Shown: in pieces, positions 47,901 through 54,758 of the stretch
Position numbering within the stretch: position 1 is the stretch's first letter
Layout of the letters: every line of letters begins with the position of its first letter
Source: Amoebophrya sp. A120
Taxonomy: Eukaryota > Sar > Dinophyceae > Syndiniales > Amoebophryaceae
Direction: 5' to 3'
DNA: 64,000 nucleotides
Assembly: GCA_905178155.1 (NCBI GenBank)
Contig: CAJINV010000023.1
Span: forward strand, 586,289 to 650,288
The notes under the pieces: model-generated
What the model was told of the DNA's origin: nothing
The model's database searches: none
Seen by the model: the letters and a program-made list of their open reading frames with translations, nothing else
Made by a program: the position numbers and the translations under genes

Positions 47901-47960
47901 GTTGCATTCTTCCCGACCCAGACATTTTTACATTTGATAATCTCGGATTGCACGCAATAG
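20995..47960 (+). CDS. giant secreted multidomain adhesin-like protein (PAN, F5/8C-type, LamG modules)
   Basis: ATG 20995 starts a signal peptide (MLSRGPLVSAAVLLAAAG). Sixty exons, 59 introns, about 7.8 kb coding, about 2,590 residues, TAG 47958-47960. Long exons: 22412-22608, 23531-23809, 24139-24320, 24953-25764, 26071-26440, 28905-29063, 30849-31077, 31377-31841, 33592-34019, 37237-37405, 38959-39528, 42520-42684, 43438-43647, 44668-44889, 46659-46976; the other exons are the spaces between listed introners, less one 5-mer. Order: Cys-containing N-terminal region; PAN/apple-like modules; Thr-rich linker; four F5/8C-fucolectin-like modules; a PAN module between the third and fourth; LamG; Cys-rich tail. 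No transmembrane segment was seen, so secretion or surface association is inferred. Every junction I checked stays in frame. My exon sum is one base off a multiple of three, so one boundary may be misplaced. A host-binding role is inference. Confidence 0.85.
21031..21421. mobile_element. introner, family A, enlarged
   Basis: Repeats TGTCT/TGTCC; carries the foreign segment 21213-21335. Confidence 0.9.
21213..21335. repeat. unique 120-bp insertion with hairpin inside an introner
   Basis: Separates the two halves of a family A introner. GGTC precedes it and follows it. It contains a perfect 9-bp stem CTCTAACGG/CCGTTAGAG around a GC-rich loop. Confidence 0.55.
21471..21794. mobile_element. introner, family C
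   Basis: Repeats CGGAG/CGGAG. Confidence 0.95.
21880..22152. mobile_element. introner, family A2/A
   Basis: Repeats ATAGT/AGAGT. Confidence 0.9.
22198..22406. mobile_element. introner, family E
   Basis: Repeats GCACT/GCACT. Confidence 0.95.
23031..23072. repeat. telomere-like degenerate TTTAGGG run
   Basis: Reads as GTTTAGGCTTAGGGGTCAGG followed by GTCTAGGGTTTGGGG. Degenerate units of TTTAGGG, the telomere repeat of plants and dinoflagellates. An interstitial remnant is possible; chance is not excluded. Confidence 0.4.
23083..23122. repeat. 19-bp GC-rich palindrome
   Basis: Arms GGGCAGCCGCCGCCGGCCG and CGGCCGGCGGCGGCTGCCC are perfectly complementary around a 2-base loop. It lies inside the enlarged family B introner. 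Confidence 0.95.
23188..23500. repeat. two ~150-bp direct repeats
   Basis: Units start at 23188 and 23340 with GGCCGGGAGATGATGGCGA and each ends in a copy of the introner motif GCATGA...ACAACTCTGG. This suggests tandem duplication of the right arm of the family B element. Confidence 0.7.
23810..24133. mobile_element. introner, family C
   Basis: Repeats CAAGC/CAAGC. Confidence 0.95.
24321..24591. mobile_element. introner, family A
   Basis: Repeats GCAGA/GCAGA. Confidence 0.95.
24642..24947. mobile_element. introner, family B
   Basis: Repeats CGGCC/CGGCC; left end TATCATACGT. Confidence 0.93.
25765..26065. mobile_element. introner, family A, two right ends
   Basis: Repeats CGGAT/CAGCT; a decayed right end at about 25957-25985 precedes the functional one. 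Exons join as ISADVPDD. Confidence 0.8.
26441..26657. mobile_element. introner, family D
   Basis: Repeats AGACG/AGACG. Confidence 0.95.
26751..27093. mobile_element. introner, family C
   Basis: Repeats AGCCT/TGCCT. Confidence 0.92.
27099..27208 (+). other. PAN/apple-like module 1 (exon 12 of the giant gene)
   Basis: The exon encodes GDCYRNCAYEEGCVGFTY followed by a Cys in a Phe-Pro-Cys-Lys context. This is the Cys pattern of PAN_4 domains: paired helix cysteines, then GCVGF-aromatic, then a C-terminal Cys on a strand. Confidence 0.6.
27343..27800. mobile_element. composite minisatellite-bearing repeat, copy 1
   Basis: Shares its ends with 59873-60722: AATTAATATTTACATTGCTT at the left and GGGTGGGCCTTGTTTGTCAT at the right. 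Holds about nine 13-bp units (27396-27521) and two GC-rich 85-95-bp units. Inserted in a family H introner. Confidence 0.7.
27396..27521. repeat. 13-bp minisatellite
   Basis: Unit ACAGGTGACCTCG with substitutions at the last positions. Confidence 0.9.
27932..28244. mobile_element. introner, family G
   Basis: Repeats TATGC/TACGC. Confidence 0.9.
28293..28570. mobile_element. introner, family C
   Basis: Repeats CGCAG/CGCAG; right end mutated to GTTTATA. Confidence 0.92.
28648..28899. mobile_element. introner, family A
   Basis: Repeats CGAAC/CGAAC. Confidence 0.95.
29064..29407. mobile_element. introner, family C
   Basis: Repeats AAAAG/AAAAG. Confidence 0.94.
29480..29718. mobile_element. 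introner, family H
   Basis: Repeats GCCAA/GCAAA. Confidence 0.88.
29797..30084. mobile_element. introner, family A, diverged
   Basis: Repeats GAGCT/GAACT; left TIR reads TATGCATTGCAGAGATG. Confidence 0.88.
30178..30476. mobile_element. introner, family A, diverged
   Basis: Repeats ACATT/AGATT. Confidence 0.88.
30535..30843. mobile_element. introner, family B
   Basis: Repeats ACGTT/ACGTT; ends TATTCTGTG and CTCAGAATA co-vary. Confidence 0.94.
31078..31371. mobile_element. introner, family B
   Basis: Repeats ACAAG/AAGAG. Confidence 0.88.
31842..32152. mobile_element. introner, family C
   Basis: Repeats GCCAG/GCCAG. Confidence 0.95.
32195..32512. mobile_element. introner, family C
   Basis: Repeats ATCAG/ATCAG. 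Confidence 0.95.
32541..32783. mobile_element. introner, family A
   Basis: Repeats AACTA/AACTA; the exon to its left keeps 23 bp. Confidence 0.94.
32902..33157. mobile_element. introner, family A
   Basis: Repeats CTGCT/CTGCT. Confidence 0.95.
33210..33586. mobile_element. introner, family B, with pyrimidine-rich insert
   Basis: Repeats CCGGA/CCGAA; insert at about 33243-33325 resembles those at 35946 and 45729. Confidence 0.88.
34020..34357. mobile_element. introner, family I
   Basis: Repeats GACCG/CAGCG; ends TATCCCAAAGAAAAGCACACCC and GGTGTACTTTTCTGTAGGATG. Exons join in frame. AT-rich interior unlike the other families. Confidence 0.82.
34486..34738. mobile_element. introner, family A, decayed right TIR
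   Basis: Repeats CTTGG/CTTGG; right end GTTGCAACGCATA. Confidence 0.9.
34785..35117. mobile_element. introner, family C
   Basis: Repeats CGGCG/CGGCG. Confidence 0.95.
35235..35491. mobile_element. introner, family I
   Basis: Repeats CGAAA/CGATG; ends TATCCTACAGAAAAG and CTTTTCTGTGCGATA. Exons join as NETTDSSVAV. Confidence 0.82.
35541..35871. mobile_element. introner, family C
   Basis: Repeats CGGGG/CGGGG. Confidence 0.95.
35946..36353. mobile_element. introner, family B, with pyrimidine-rich insert
   Basis: Repeats GCGAG/GCACC; right end GGACA. Confidence 0.85.
36423..36747. mobile_element. introner, family C
   Basis: Repeats ATTGT/ATTGT; right end CTCAACA. Confidence 0.93.
36877..37231. 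mobile_element. introner, family C, with internal palindrome
   Basis: Repeats TCGGA/TGGGA. Confidence 0.92.
37091..37167. repeat. 34-bp near-perfect palindrome inside an introner
   Basis: Arms 37091-37124 and 37134-37167 pair with one mismatch around a 9-base loop. Arm starts GCTTTGCTCTCTTGCAAGAC. It looks like a short inverted duplication of family C internal sequence. Confidence 0.9.
37406..37666. mobile_element. introner, family A
   Basis: Repeats TTGGA/TTGGA. Confidence 0.95.
37804..38119. mobile_element. introner, family B
   Basis: Repeats GCGAG/CAGAG; exons join as ADLGESKVV. Confidence 0.87.
38246..38576. mobile_element. introner, family C
   Basis: Repeats GTCAG/ATTTG fully decayed, frame intact. 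Confidence 0.85.
38630..38953. mobile_element. introner, family C
   Basis: Repeats AGGCC/AGGCC. Confidence 0.95.
39300..39528 (+). other. PAN/apple-like module 3
   Basis: The exon end encodes ETACAQEGATRFTG, then NLNEMECIGLCARNATCAGF and YDTS...NCAVRS: Cys in the first strand, ECxxxC helix, CAGF and a final Cys, as in PAN_4. Confidence 0.6.
39529..39790. mobile_element. introner, family A
   Basis: Repeats ATCAC/ACCAC; subfamily of 6616. Confidence 0.92.
39844..40086. mobile_element. introner, family A
   Basis: Repeats GGCGA/GGCGA. Confidence 0.95.
40140..40364. mobile_element. introner, family E
   Basis: Repeats AAACC/AAGTC; left end TACGCAAAG. Confidence 0.87.
40418..40692. mobile_element. 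introner, family B
   Basis: Repeats TGGTC/TGGTC; an internal GCACGTTTTTAGAAAGGATA mimics a second right end. Confidence 0.93.
40725..40938. mobile_element. introner, family D
   Basis: Repeats TGTGG/TTGGG. Confidence 0.88.
41025..41323. mobile_element. introner, family A
   Basis: Repeats TCGCT/TTTAT. Keeping the left copy gives RCAWFQIDLGE, matching sister modules. Confidence 0.87.
41477..41785. mobile_element. introner, family G
   Basis: Repeats CCAGA/CCGGA. Confidence 0.9.
41845..42167. mobile_element. introner, family J
   Basis: Repeats CCGCG/TCGCG. Arms TGGAAGCATCAGGATCGAAA and the complement of TTCGATCCTGACACTTCCA. Only copy seen. Confidence 0.8.
42225..42514. mobile_element. introner, family A
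   Basis: Repeats CAGAA/CATTA. Confidence 0.87.
42685..43019. mobile_element. introner, family C
   Basis: Repeats AGCGG/GGAGG; right end GATG. Confidence 0.87.
43120..43432. mobile_element. introner, family B
   Basis: Repeats GAACG/GCACG. Confidence 0.9.
43648..43986. mobile_element. introner, family C
   Basis: Repeats ACATA/TCAGA; the left copy restores FTYEAW of the LamG fold. Confidence 0.86.
44030..44314. mobile_element. introner, family G
   Basis: Repeats ACACC/AAACC; right end TAATC. Confidence 0.87.
44395..44662. mobile_element. introner, family A
   Basis: Repeats GTACA/GCACA. Confidence 0.92.
44890..45350. mobile_element. introner, family A, two right ends
   Basis: Repeats TGAGG/GGGAG. 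First right end at about 45100-45130, second at 45318-45350; using the second restores YLNGEEVQRNT. Confidence 0.8.
45383..45654. mobile_element. introner, family A
   Basis: Repeats GGTCT/GGACA. Confidence 0.87.
45729..46250. mobile_element. introner, family B, enlarged
   Basis: Repeats CGGTT/CGGCT; insert of about 217 bp flanked by direct repeats CCCCAGAGTGAAAAATG. Confidence 0.9.
46326..46653. mobile_element. introner, family B
   Basis: Repeats ATTCG/GTTCG. Confidence 0.9.
46421..46449. repeat. ATG microsatellite
   Basis: Seven to eight ATG/ATGATG units inside the family B introner at 46326. Confidence 0.9.
46977..47265. mobile_element. introner, family A
   Basis: Repeats GACAC/GACAC. 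Confidence 0.95.
47357..47644. mobile_element. introner, family A
   Basis: Repeats GCCCG/GGCCG; right end GATG. Confidence 0.9.
47678..47939. mobile_element. introner, family A
   Basis: Repeats ATCTC/ATCTC; last intron before the TAG. Confidence 0.95.
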
Positions 47961-48457
47961 TCTTGGACTGTCGAGCTGGTGGGAGATGAGCAGAATACAA
48001 CAACTATCCTGAGTAAAAACGTACCCACACCAGAGTCAGGATGGGGATTTTGCAACACAAACCTAGGAGTTTTGTGAGTCACGCATGACAAGTTGCACTC
48101 TGCAATGTAGTGCAGGTTAGCAAGTGCAGCCGCGTCACAGATTCATCTGCTCATCCTGTTCACAGCATCACAAATTCCAAAACACGATTGGAAATGGCTC
48201 TCATGGGGATGCGCATTACAAGTCTTTCTGTCTTTGCAAATCTGCATTACAACTCTGGTGTGGGTACGTTTTTACTCAGGATAACAACAGTACGAGAAAA
48301 AGTGAACTGCTACGCCCAGATCAAGAGTACCAGACTCGACCGCGGCTACTCTTTTTTATCAGGTTGCTCCGCGGCTGACACGGATTATAGTGATAGGGCA
48401 GCTGCTTGTTCATCCAGGCTTATTTCAACAAGACACGGTTTTTTATTTACATATTAG
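47961..48457 (+). other. in-frame continuation beyond the TAG of the giant gene
   Basis: After TAG 47958-47960 the same frame stays open (SWTVELVGDEQN), passes across the family B introner at 48005-48283 by the usual rule, and continues for 57 codons (TVREKVNCYAQIKSTRL, GYSFLSGCSAADTD) to TAG 48455-48457. The sequence is Cys-containing and protein-like. It could be a readthrough tail, a recently disrupted C-terminus or chance. Confidence 0.35.
48005..48283. mobile_element. introner, family B
   Basis: Repeats ACAAC/ACAAC; lies after the TAG yet keeps the downstream frame. Confidence 0.95.
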
Positions 48458-48582
48458 AAGGCTCATCTTCAAAACAAAGTGCTTTCAATATACTGTACTA
48501 CTACTAGCTTAGCGTTTCTATAAAATTTTGCTTTTGATGTCGTTATTCAACATCACAACAGTTGCAAAAATTATATCGGATC

Positions 48583-49178
48583 ATGATCATATTCATGTTT
48601 AAAGCTTTGGATGAGGACGTTTTTTTGCAACAAGAATTATCTGGCCGCTTTTTTCTTTTCGTATTAAAAAGTATGTACTCAGGGAGTTCCAAGAAAAAGC
48701 CCCCGTGCGGCCCTTACGTCGTACAAGCCCTACCTATTTTGTCCCTGATGTTGTTGTGTAAGTATTTTTGCTATCAAAATGAAAAATCCTCCCTCCCCAT
48801 ACAGCTGCTCAAACGGAGATTTATTATGTAATCAATGACTCGTGACCACAAATCACCGATTGTCATATGCTAGAAGGGAACAAATAGAGATTCGGACTGT
48901 AGTGCTGGCTGGCGTGGAGAAGCGTGCTGGCTGGCGTGGAGAAGCCCCGCGGCTTCGGCATGACAGGAAGCACTTGGAAGCGGGAAGCAGGATGGCAATA
49001 GTATATGCCTCCCAACGGGGTCGCAACTGCATCTCCTGGCATTTTTAGGAAAAATGCGAGTCAATCTGTGTACCACGCAAATCCAGCATCACAAACTTCT
49101 CTTTCACTAAGGGGAGGGGGGATTTATTTTGCTCACAATATTTGCGCCGGCCCGTCGTTTGCGAAGCACAACTCGTAG
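48583..49178 (+). CDS. possible small protein, unknown
   Basis: ATG 48583 opens about 73 codons that cross the family C introner at 48772-49140 and end in TAG 49176-49178. It contains a hydrophobic segment (VVQALPILSLMLLCKYF). The introner has perfect TTTGC repeats and joins the frame, which is the main support. AT-rich and no family recognised. Confidence 0.25.
48772..49140. mobile_element. introner, family C
   Basis: Repeats TTTGC/TTTGC. Confidence 0.93.
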
Positions 49179-49225
49179 GTTGCGACTTCGGTTGATGCTG
49201 GAGGTCAGCATGCAATACAGATTTA
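49170..49225. repeat. repeat T1, copy 1
   Basis: Contains GGTTGCGACTTCGGTTGATG then CTGGAGGTCAGCATGCAATA. Copies at 51294 and 53378 are identical over 48 bp or more except for one base. Confidence 0.85.
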
Positions 49226-50199
49226 GAGAGTGAGGCGCTGGGCGGGGTGCGTCGTAGCACCAGGGAAACTTTTGAAAGTTTCAAGATTTCTTGAAAACCG
49301 AGCTGATTCAACTTTCAAAGTTTCCATCCATTTATGGTTTCCACCTTTTTACAGTTTCAAGCCTTTTGCAACTTTTACACATCTTACCCTCCTACAGCTT
49401 CAAGCTTCTTACAGTTTCAAAATAAAGGAAGGACGAACAGGGGGACCGGGTTGAGATCCGAGATCCGACAACCCGGATCCCGGACCCCCCCCTCCCCCCC
49501 CCTCTCCCACCTCCCCCCTCCGCCTTGTGTTTTCAAGATATCGCGACAACCGACCTGACGCAGCTTTTCGATTTTGTCCGAAGTGGGTTTGTTTCGATTT
49601 TGTCCCAAGTGGGTTTGCAAAGGGCGGGGCCACAGCCCTACTTACACTTTCCGCCCGGTGTGTAAGTTGCGGGGCCCCGGGCTTAAGTCCTTAAGATAGG
49701 CGCGGGCTTGGGGACTTGGGTTGCCGCCCCCCCCGTATTTCTGTGCTGTTGGGTCTGTTGCCAACAAAGTGCGTCGACCCCATCTCCCGGCCACAGACCT
49801 ATCCCTCAACTCAGGCGCGTAGCGCAAGGCTTGGGGCGCCGGGCTTTCGACCTTAAGTCCGGCGCGACCAATATGCTTTCCAATGTTTTCATGTTGTTGG
49901 GGTACCTTCGTAGTGTTGGGCTTCTGGCCCTTGCCAACGGAGCCGACTCCCGATCCCCCCGTCCCCCCCTTCCCCGCTTCCTTGTGTTTTCAAGATGTGT
50001 GCTTTCAAGATGAACCCAGACCCGACTTGATTCTCCCTTTCAATTTTCGGATTTTTCCATGGGTCGGAAAAGCCCCCCCCACTTCGACGGAGAATTTTTC
50101 TTCAAAACATTGGGAGGCGAAAACGACACAGCTGGCGCATATACGATCGCGGCGCTTTTAGCTTCGCAAACGCCTTTATCCAGCGCGGCCCGGAAAAAG
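49226..50199. other. non-coding stretch
   Basis: Holds an AT-rich part with repeated TTTCAAG/AGTTTC words, a C-rich tract (49483-49518) and a tandem duplication of TTTCGATTTTGTCC-AAGTGGGTTTG (49564-49618). No gene or introner seen. Confidence 0.5.
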
Positions 50200-51020
50200 T
50201 GAAACATCACTGAGATTTCGCTCCTTTTTCCAGTGCGGCACTGAGAAAGGAATGAAAACTCCCTGCGCTTTCACTTTTTGAGAGGTCTCACTTTTGGGCC
50301 ATCCCGGAGAAGTGGCTCGCAAAGCGAAACTTTTCAAAAAGTGAAATCTCGCGGAGATTTCAGTCTTTGAAAAATTTCACAGACTTTTGGACCATCCGGG
50401 CGAAGTGGCTCGGAAAGTGAAACTTGTCGCCACACTTGTGTAATCGAAAAGAAACAGTCGGGCAATGTTTTTTCCTCAGCGGGTGACGAAAGAAAAGACG
50501 AGTCTCTCATGCTGAAATCAAACGCATTCCATTTCAAGCGTGACAGTCTTATTTGGGAATCTCAGTCAATAGCTCGACTGAAAGACTTTTTTGTGTGTTG
50601 CCGCCCGTGTTCGCAATTCTTCGGTCAACGAAATTTCGCAAAAAGTGAAATAGCAGGGAGATTTTACAACGTTTTGAAAAGTCTCACTTCGGGGCCATCC
50701 CGGAGAAGTTGCTCGGAATACGAAACTTCTCAGAAAGTGAAATCTCACTGAGCTTTCAGTCTTTGAAAAGTTTCAGACTTTTGGGCCATCCCGGCGAAGT
50801 AGCTCGGAAAGTGAGACTTCTCAAAAAGTGAAATAGCAGGGAGATTTTACAACTTTTTGAGAAGTCTCATCTTGGGGCCATCCCGGAGAAGTGTCTCGGA
50901 GAGTGAAGCTTCTCAGAAAGTGAAATCTCGCTGAGATAGAAAGTGAAATCTCGCTGAGATAGATAGCGAAATCTCGCTGAGATAGAAAGTGGAATCTCAC
51001 TGAGATTTCACTTTTTGAGA
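50200..51020. repeat. satellite-like tandem array
   Basis: Diverged units of about 170 bp with GGCCATCCCGGAGAAGTGGCT and AAAGTGAAATCTC, followed at 50920-51015 by short units of AGTGAAATCTCGCTGAGATAG. No gene seen. Confidence 0.75.
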
Positions 51021-51293
51021 GTGCTAGCCTATGCAGCCCTACCCCATACATTACTTACTTGACCACCCCGCCCAAGTACTACTACGAAGCCAGTTGCCTG
51101 GAATTTACAGAAGACGGGCCAGGTAAAAAACAAAGAGAGGCCCCGCATTGCCGAGGAATGCAATCACCGCGCGCGTTGTTCATCACGCGTGTCGCTGGCT
51201 TCATAATGCAGAGGCGGGCACAGCGACAGCAGTGGGCTGCTGCATTACTTCCACCCGGGCACACTGCCGCACTGCGTTGGCCCTGGGCATTAA

Positions 51294-51342
51294 AGGTTGC
51301 GACTTCGGTTGATGCTGGAGGTCAGCATGCAATACAGATTTA
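51294..51342. repeat. repeat T1, copy 2
   Basis: Flanks differ from those of the other copies. A downstream plus frame (FIITRNEIVQDQLFYKIEAV) runs to a TGA at 51480 and may be an exon. Confidence 0.85.
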
Positions 51343-51755
51343 TTATCACTCGAAATGAAATAGTACAAGACCAGCTTTTTTACAAGATCGAAGCTGTCAC
51401 AGACATCCAGCCAGGGAGTATGATATTTGCAAAGATGCATACTTGCCTGGATGCTGCAAGTTCTAGTACCTTCAGTTGAGACCTATGATCCATGTGTGCT
51501 CGTGTTCTGACTGTTTTCAGTGTCGTTAGTTCACTTCACAGCTCGCTCTTTTGCGAAGATGAGAAGCACTGCGGCTGAATGATTCTTTAGCCTCCACCTT
51601 CGCAAGAATGCTCTTTTAGTCTAGTTTCTTAGCCAGGAGCTTCCAAAAACTTCTTCTACCGCACTTAATATTAAAATTAATATATACGCATTTAAAAATA
51701 CTTATTGATGCCAAAAATCTCGTTCTTCAGAACGGATTCGATTCCGCAAAGGATT

Positions 51756-52077
51756 GGCAAAAGGAAAAACTCCCCCTCCCCATATTGAAAAGGTATGTTT
51801 CCGAAAATTTGTGTTGCTGATTTGAGGTCACAAATCACATTTGTGTTGCAAGAAGAGGGCGCCAGAAGCTTCCGCCCCATTATGGAAGCGATTTGTCATG
51901 CTCTTGGGCCTAAAGGGGGGCCGTTTGCCATGCTAAGCAGCTAGACCAAGACGCCCCTACCTAGCCTGGGGGTCTGACCGCAATGCCTCTCTGCAATACA
52001 AAGCTGATTTGTGTACACAAATCCAGCATCAGAAGTTCCGTTTTGATATGGGGAGGGGGGATTTTTCCTTCTGATGA
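51756..52077. mobile_element. introner, family C, decayed termini
   Basis: Repeats GGATT/GGATT; ends GGCAAAAGG and TTCTGATGA. Confidence 0.85.
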
Positions 52078-52080
52078 GGA

Positions 52081-52129
52081 TTGGCAAGAGATCATGGTGG
52101 AGAGCGGCGCATCAACGACTTCTAGGATC
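52081..52129. repeat. repeat T2, copy 1
   Basis: GCAAGAGATCATGGTGGAGA then GCGGCGCATCAACGACTTCT. Minus-strand reading encodes ILEVVDAPLSTMISC. It directly follows the family C introner at 51756. Confidence 0.85.
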
Positions 52130-53377
52130 AGAGCCATTCTTTTGGGGTCCGCAGCACATTCTTGGCGTGCGGTGTCAGGATTTCGAGCAAAACAGCTACG
52201 CGACCGCGCTGCCATTCCTCTAGGTGGGAGTCATTAAAAGAGCGACCCCGGCAGCGCGGTGTTGCCTGGTCTCGGCCCAACGCCCGTGCTTTGGCGCTTA
52301 CGTGCTTCAGGCCTCCGGCCAATCCAAAACGCCCCGCCTGGCGATCAGGCCGCCTCGCGCTTGCATACTTCTGGGCAGCGGCTCCCGAACAGCGGCAGAC
52401 CACTTCTTCCGGGGCTGCCTAGGTTGCCTAATTCATGCGCCACATTTCTCAACGGGCCAAAGGCTTCGCAGGCGGGGCCGTCGTTGCTGCAAGGCAGCTT
52501 GGTCTGTGTCAAGGACCCGGCCAAAGCGCAAGCTCCGAAAGCAATCATCCTGCCCCGCATCTTGAAGGCCCTCGCAAAAGACCCAGCGTGGGCGCACGCC
52601 TTGGCTGGTCCGCTATCAAAAAAGCGGCAGGCTTCGCAGGCGATATCGCACTCCGTCGGGCAGGAATGCGTTCTGAGGTGGCGGGCAGGCTATTGCCGGC
52701 GCGCTGTGCCGAAAGGCTGAGCCCGCGACGCCGTTTTTCTAGAAGTCCCGGTCCCGGGCTTCCGGATGTTCTTTGGATTCTGCGAAGAAAGGTCCATCCG
52801 CGAGACCCCTAAAAGGTTTTTTTTCCGGAACCCTCGCAGCAGTGGGGGAAGCTTCCAAAAGTAGTGTTTTTGGCTACCCCTCCCGGAGGGTCCTCAACAA
52901 GGGTCTCGCAGAGGAGAAAGTCTCCAGCTTCGGAAGCCCTCGGCGCATCTTTCCGCCGGGGCCCCGGGCATCCCGGCCTGCCTACGGGCGAAGTTCGCAT
53001 AGGCCCCAGGGCCTACTGGAACTAGAGGCACGGAGGAGAAGGCGTAGGCCGCCGGGGCCTGCCGCTAGTTTACAGCTTTACCAGCGCGCCCGCCCCCCTC
53101 AGTTCGTTGTAGCTCTATCACAGCAAAAACGGCCATGGCCTTGAAAGCTTTCCCCACCAAACCCAACCGGGGCAATTTGTACCGATGGGGCTGCAGCGCG
53201 CAGGCTTCGCCGAGAGGGGTTCTGCCGCATGTGGCTGCGCTACTGAAGCGCGGCCCGCTTGGATTGGCGCCCATTACTCACGAAAGGGCATGAGGGCGCT
53301 GCGCAGAAGCAGAAAATCTGGCAGGCCAGGAAAGGGCCAAAACTGAGTGGGAAGGCGGGGCCTTTGATGTTCCCAAC
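52130..53377. other. GC-rich stretch without recognised gene
   Basis: Several medium open frames exist on both strands but none carries a motif I know, and all have the skewed composition expected of chance frames in GC-rich DNA. Confidence 0.4.
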
Positions 53378-53433
53378 AACTCGTAGGTTGCGACTTCGGT
53401 TGATGCTGGAGGTCAGCATGCAATACAGATCTA
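53378..53433. repeat. repeat T1, copy 3
   Basis: Shares the AACTCGTAGG left extension with copy 1. One substitution near the right end. Confidence 0.85.
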
Positions 53434-53601
53434 TTAAGGTCGCGCCCGGAGGGCGATATTGGTAACCAAATGCGTGTGCGAAAATCTAACCAGCGCGAAG
53501 GTCCACCAACCTTTTTCTACCATCGCCGCGGCCCCGCGGGCCGCGCTTTCGCCGCGCGGCCGCTTCTGCAAACGAGAAAAAGCCCCATTTATTTCTAATT
53601 T

Positions 53602-54106
53602 CTAGATTCCCACGTCTTGGCAAGAGATCATGGTGGAGAGCGGCGCATCAACGACTTCTAGGATCTGCTGACTCCCACCGACACAAGCGCCGCAGCCCGT
53701 GTCTGCGATGCCGAAGGTCGGGCGGAAGAGCGGGCTGGAAAGATAGGCCTCATATTTGATGAGCCCGAAAAAACCCGTCGATCGTGATCCCCCCGGAACT
53801 GCTAGTTTGTTGTTCCGGAACCGCGCCACCGTAGAAGGACGCGACTTTGGATTTTTCACCAGCCGCGGGCGGCTGCGAAGAAGAAGATCCGGAGCCCGGA
53901 GCTGCTGTCTCCTTCTCCTGCATTTTGACCATCAACGCATGCGCCTTTTTGTCGACGGCAGACGGGAATGCGCGATCTTGTTTGCTGGGACGGTAGGAAG
54001 ATGGAGAGGCACTGGTGGTCTTGCCCTTTTTGCCTTTCCCCTTCGTGGCGGGGTTGGCGTTGCACTTCGAGGTAGGAAAACCAAAGCAAAAGCACGACTT
54101 TTTCAT
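53602..54106 (-). pseudogene. possible retrotransposon gag-protease fragment
   Basis: On the minus strand ATG 54106 opens a Lys/Ser-rich frame (MKKSCFCFGFPTSKCNAN...) that stops at 53750. The overlapping +1 frame continues as GLIKYEAYLSSPLFRPTFGI, then ADTGCGACVGGSQQ, and ends at 53602. The D-T-G followed by Gly-rich turns resembles the active-site loop of retropepsins of copia-type elements. The shift occurs near a run of six T. No reverse transcriptase or integrase was seen, and the end of the frame is formed by a 48-bp repeat. The protease call rests on one motif and is weak. Confidence 0.3.
53617..53665. repeat. repeat T2, copy 2
   Basis: Identical over 46 bp to copy 1. It forms the end of the candidate retropepsin frame. 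Confidence 0.85.
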
Positions 54107-54154
54107 TTTGTCGCGACAGAAAAATTCCCCGAAAAAAAAAACAGCACGGAGCAA

Positions 54155-54651
54155 TGTTCCCTACCGATTAATGGGCAAAAAAACTGTAATGAGTGTCGAA
54201 AAACTAGTGTCTTAATTGGCCCAAGTCTTTTGCAGATACCGACTTTGTATATCACGATAGACGACTACAAGGTTCGAACGATTGAAGAACGAGAAGAATA
54301 ATACTTCTTTAACGAACAAGAAGGCTTACGATGTGCAGAGACCGAAGATCGTTAAAGAAGAATAAATCAAACGAACGGGGAGGGTAGACGTCCTCGCGGG
54401 TGTTAGGGGTTTAAATTACTATTAGGCTTCTCCACCAATGTTGACCGACCGGTTGAACACGAAAATGTCAAACCAGAGATCAGAATTCATTCGGTTGAGA
54501 TACCCACAAAAGACTGTTCATTTTTGATGTACATTTCATGTTTCGCAATTCAGCAAGGCACGCTTGCTTTTTCTCTTTCTCGCGGGGAAAAAAAGTCAGA
54601 AAAAACATCAACAGATTCTGTTTCTTTCATTCACACGAGCGTGGCAACACA
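54155..54651. other. AT-rich stretch without recognised gene
   Basis: No introner, open frame or repeat recognised. Confidence 0.4.
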
Positions 54652-54698
54652 GCAAGAGATCATGGTGGAGAGCGGCGCATCAACGACTTCTAGGATCA
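54652..54698. repeat. repeat T2, copy 3
   Basis: Same unit, beside the 3' end of the hydrolase-like gene. Confidence 0.85.
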
Positions 54699-54758
54699 GA
54701 CGGATCGTGCCTTCTGACCATGCAGGGGTTCTTCATTTTAGTAGGGCCCACGCGGAAT

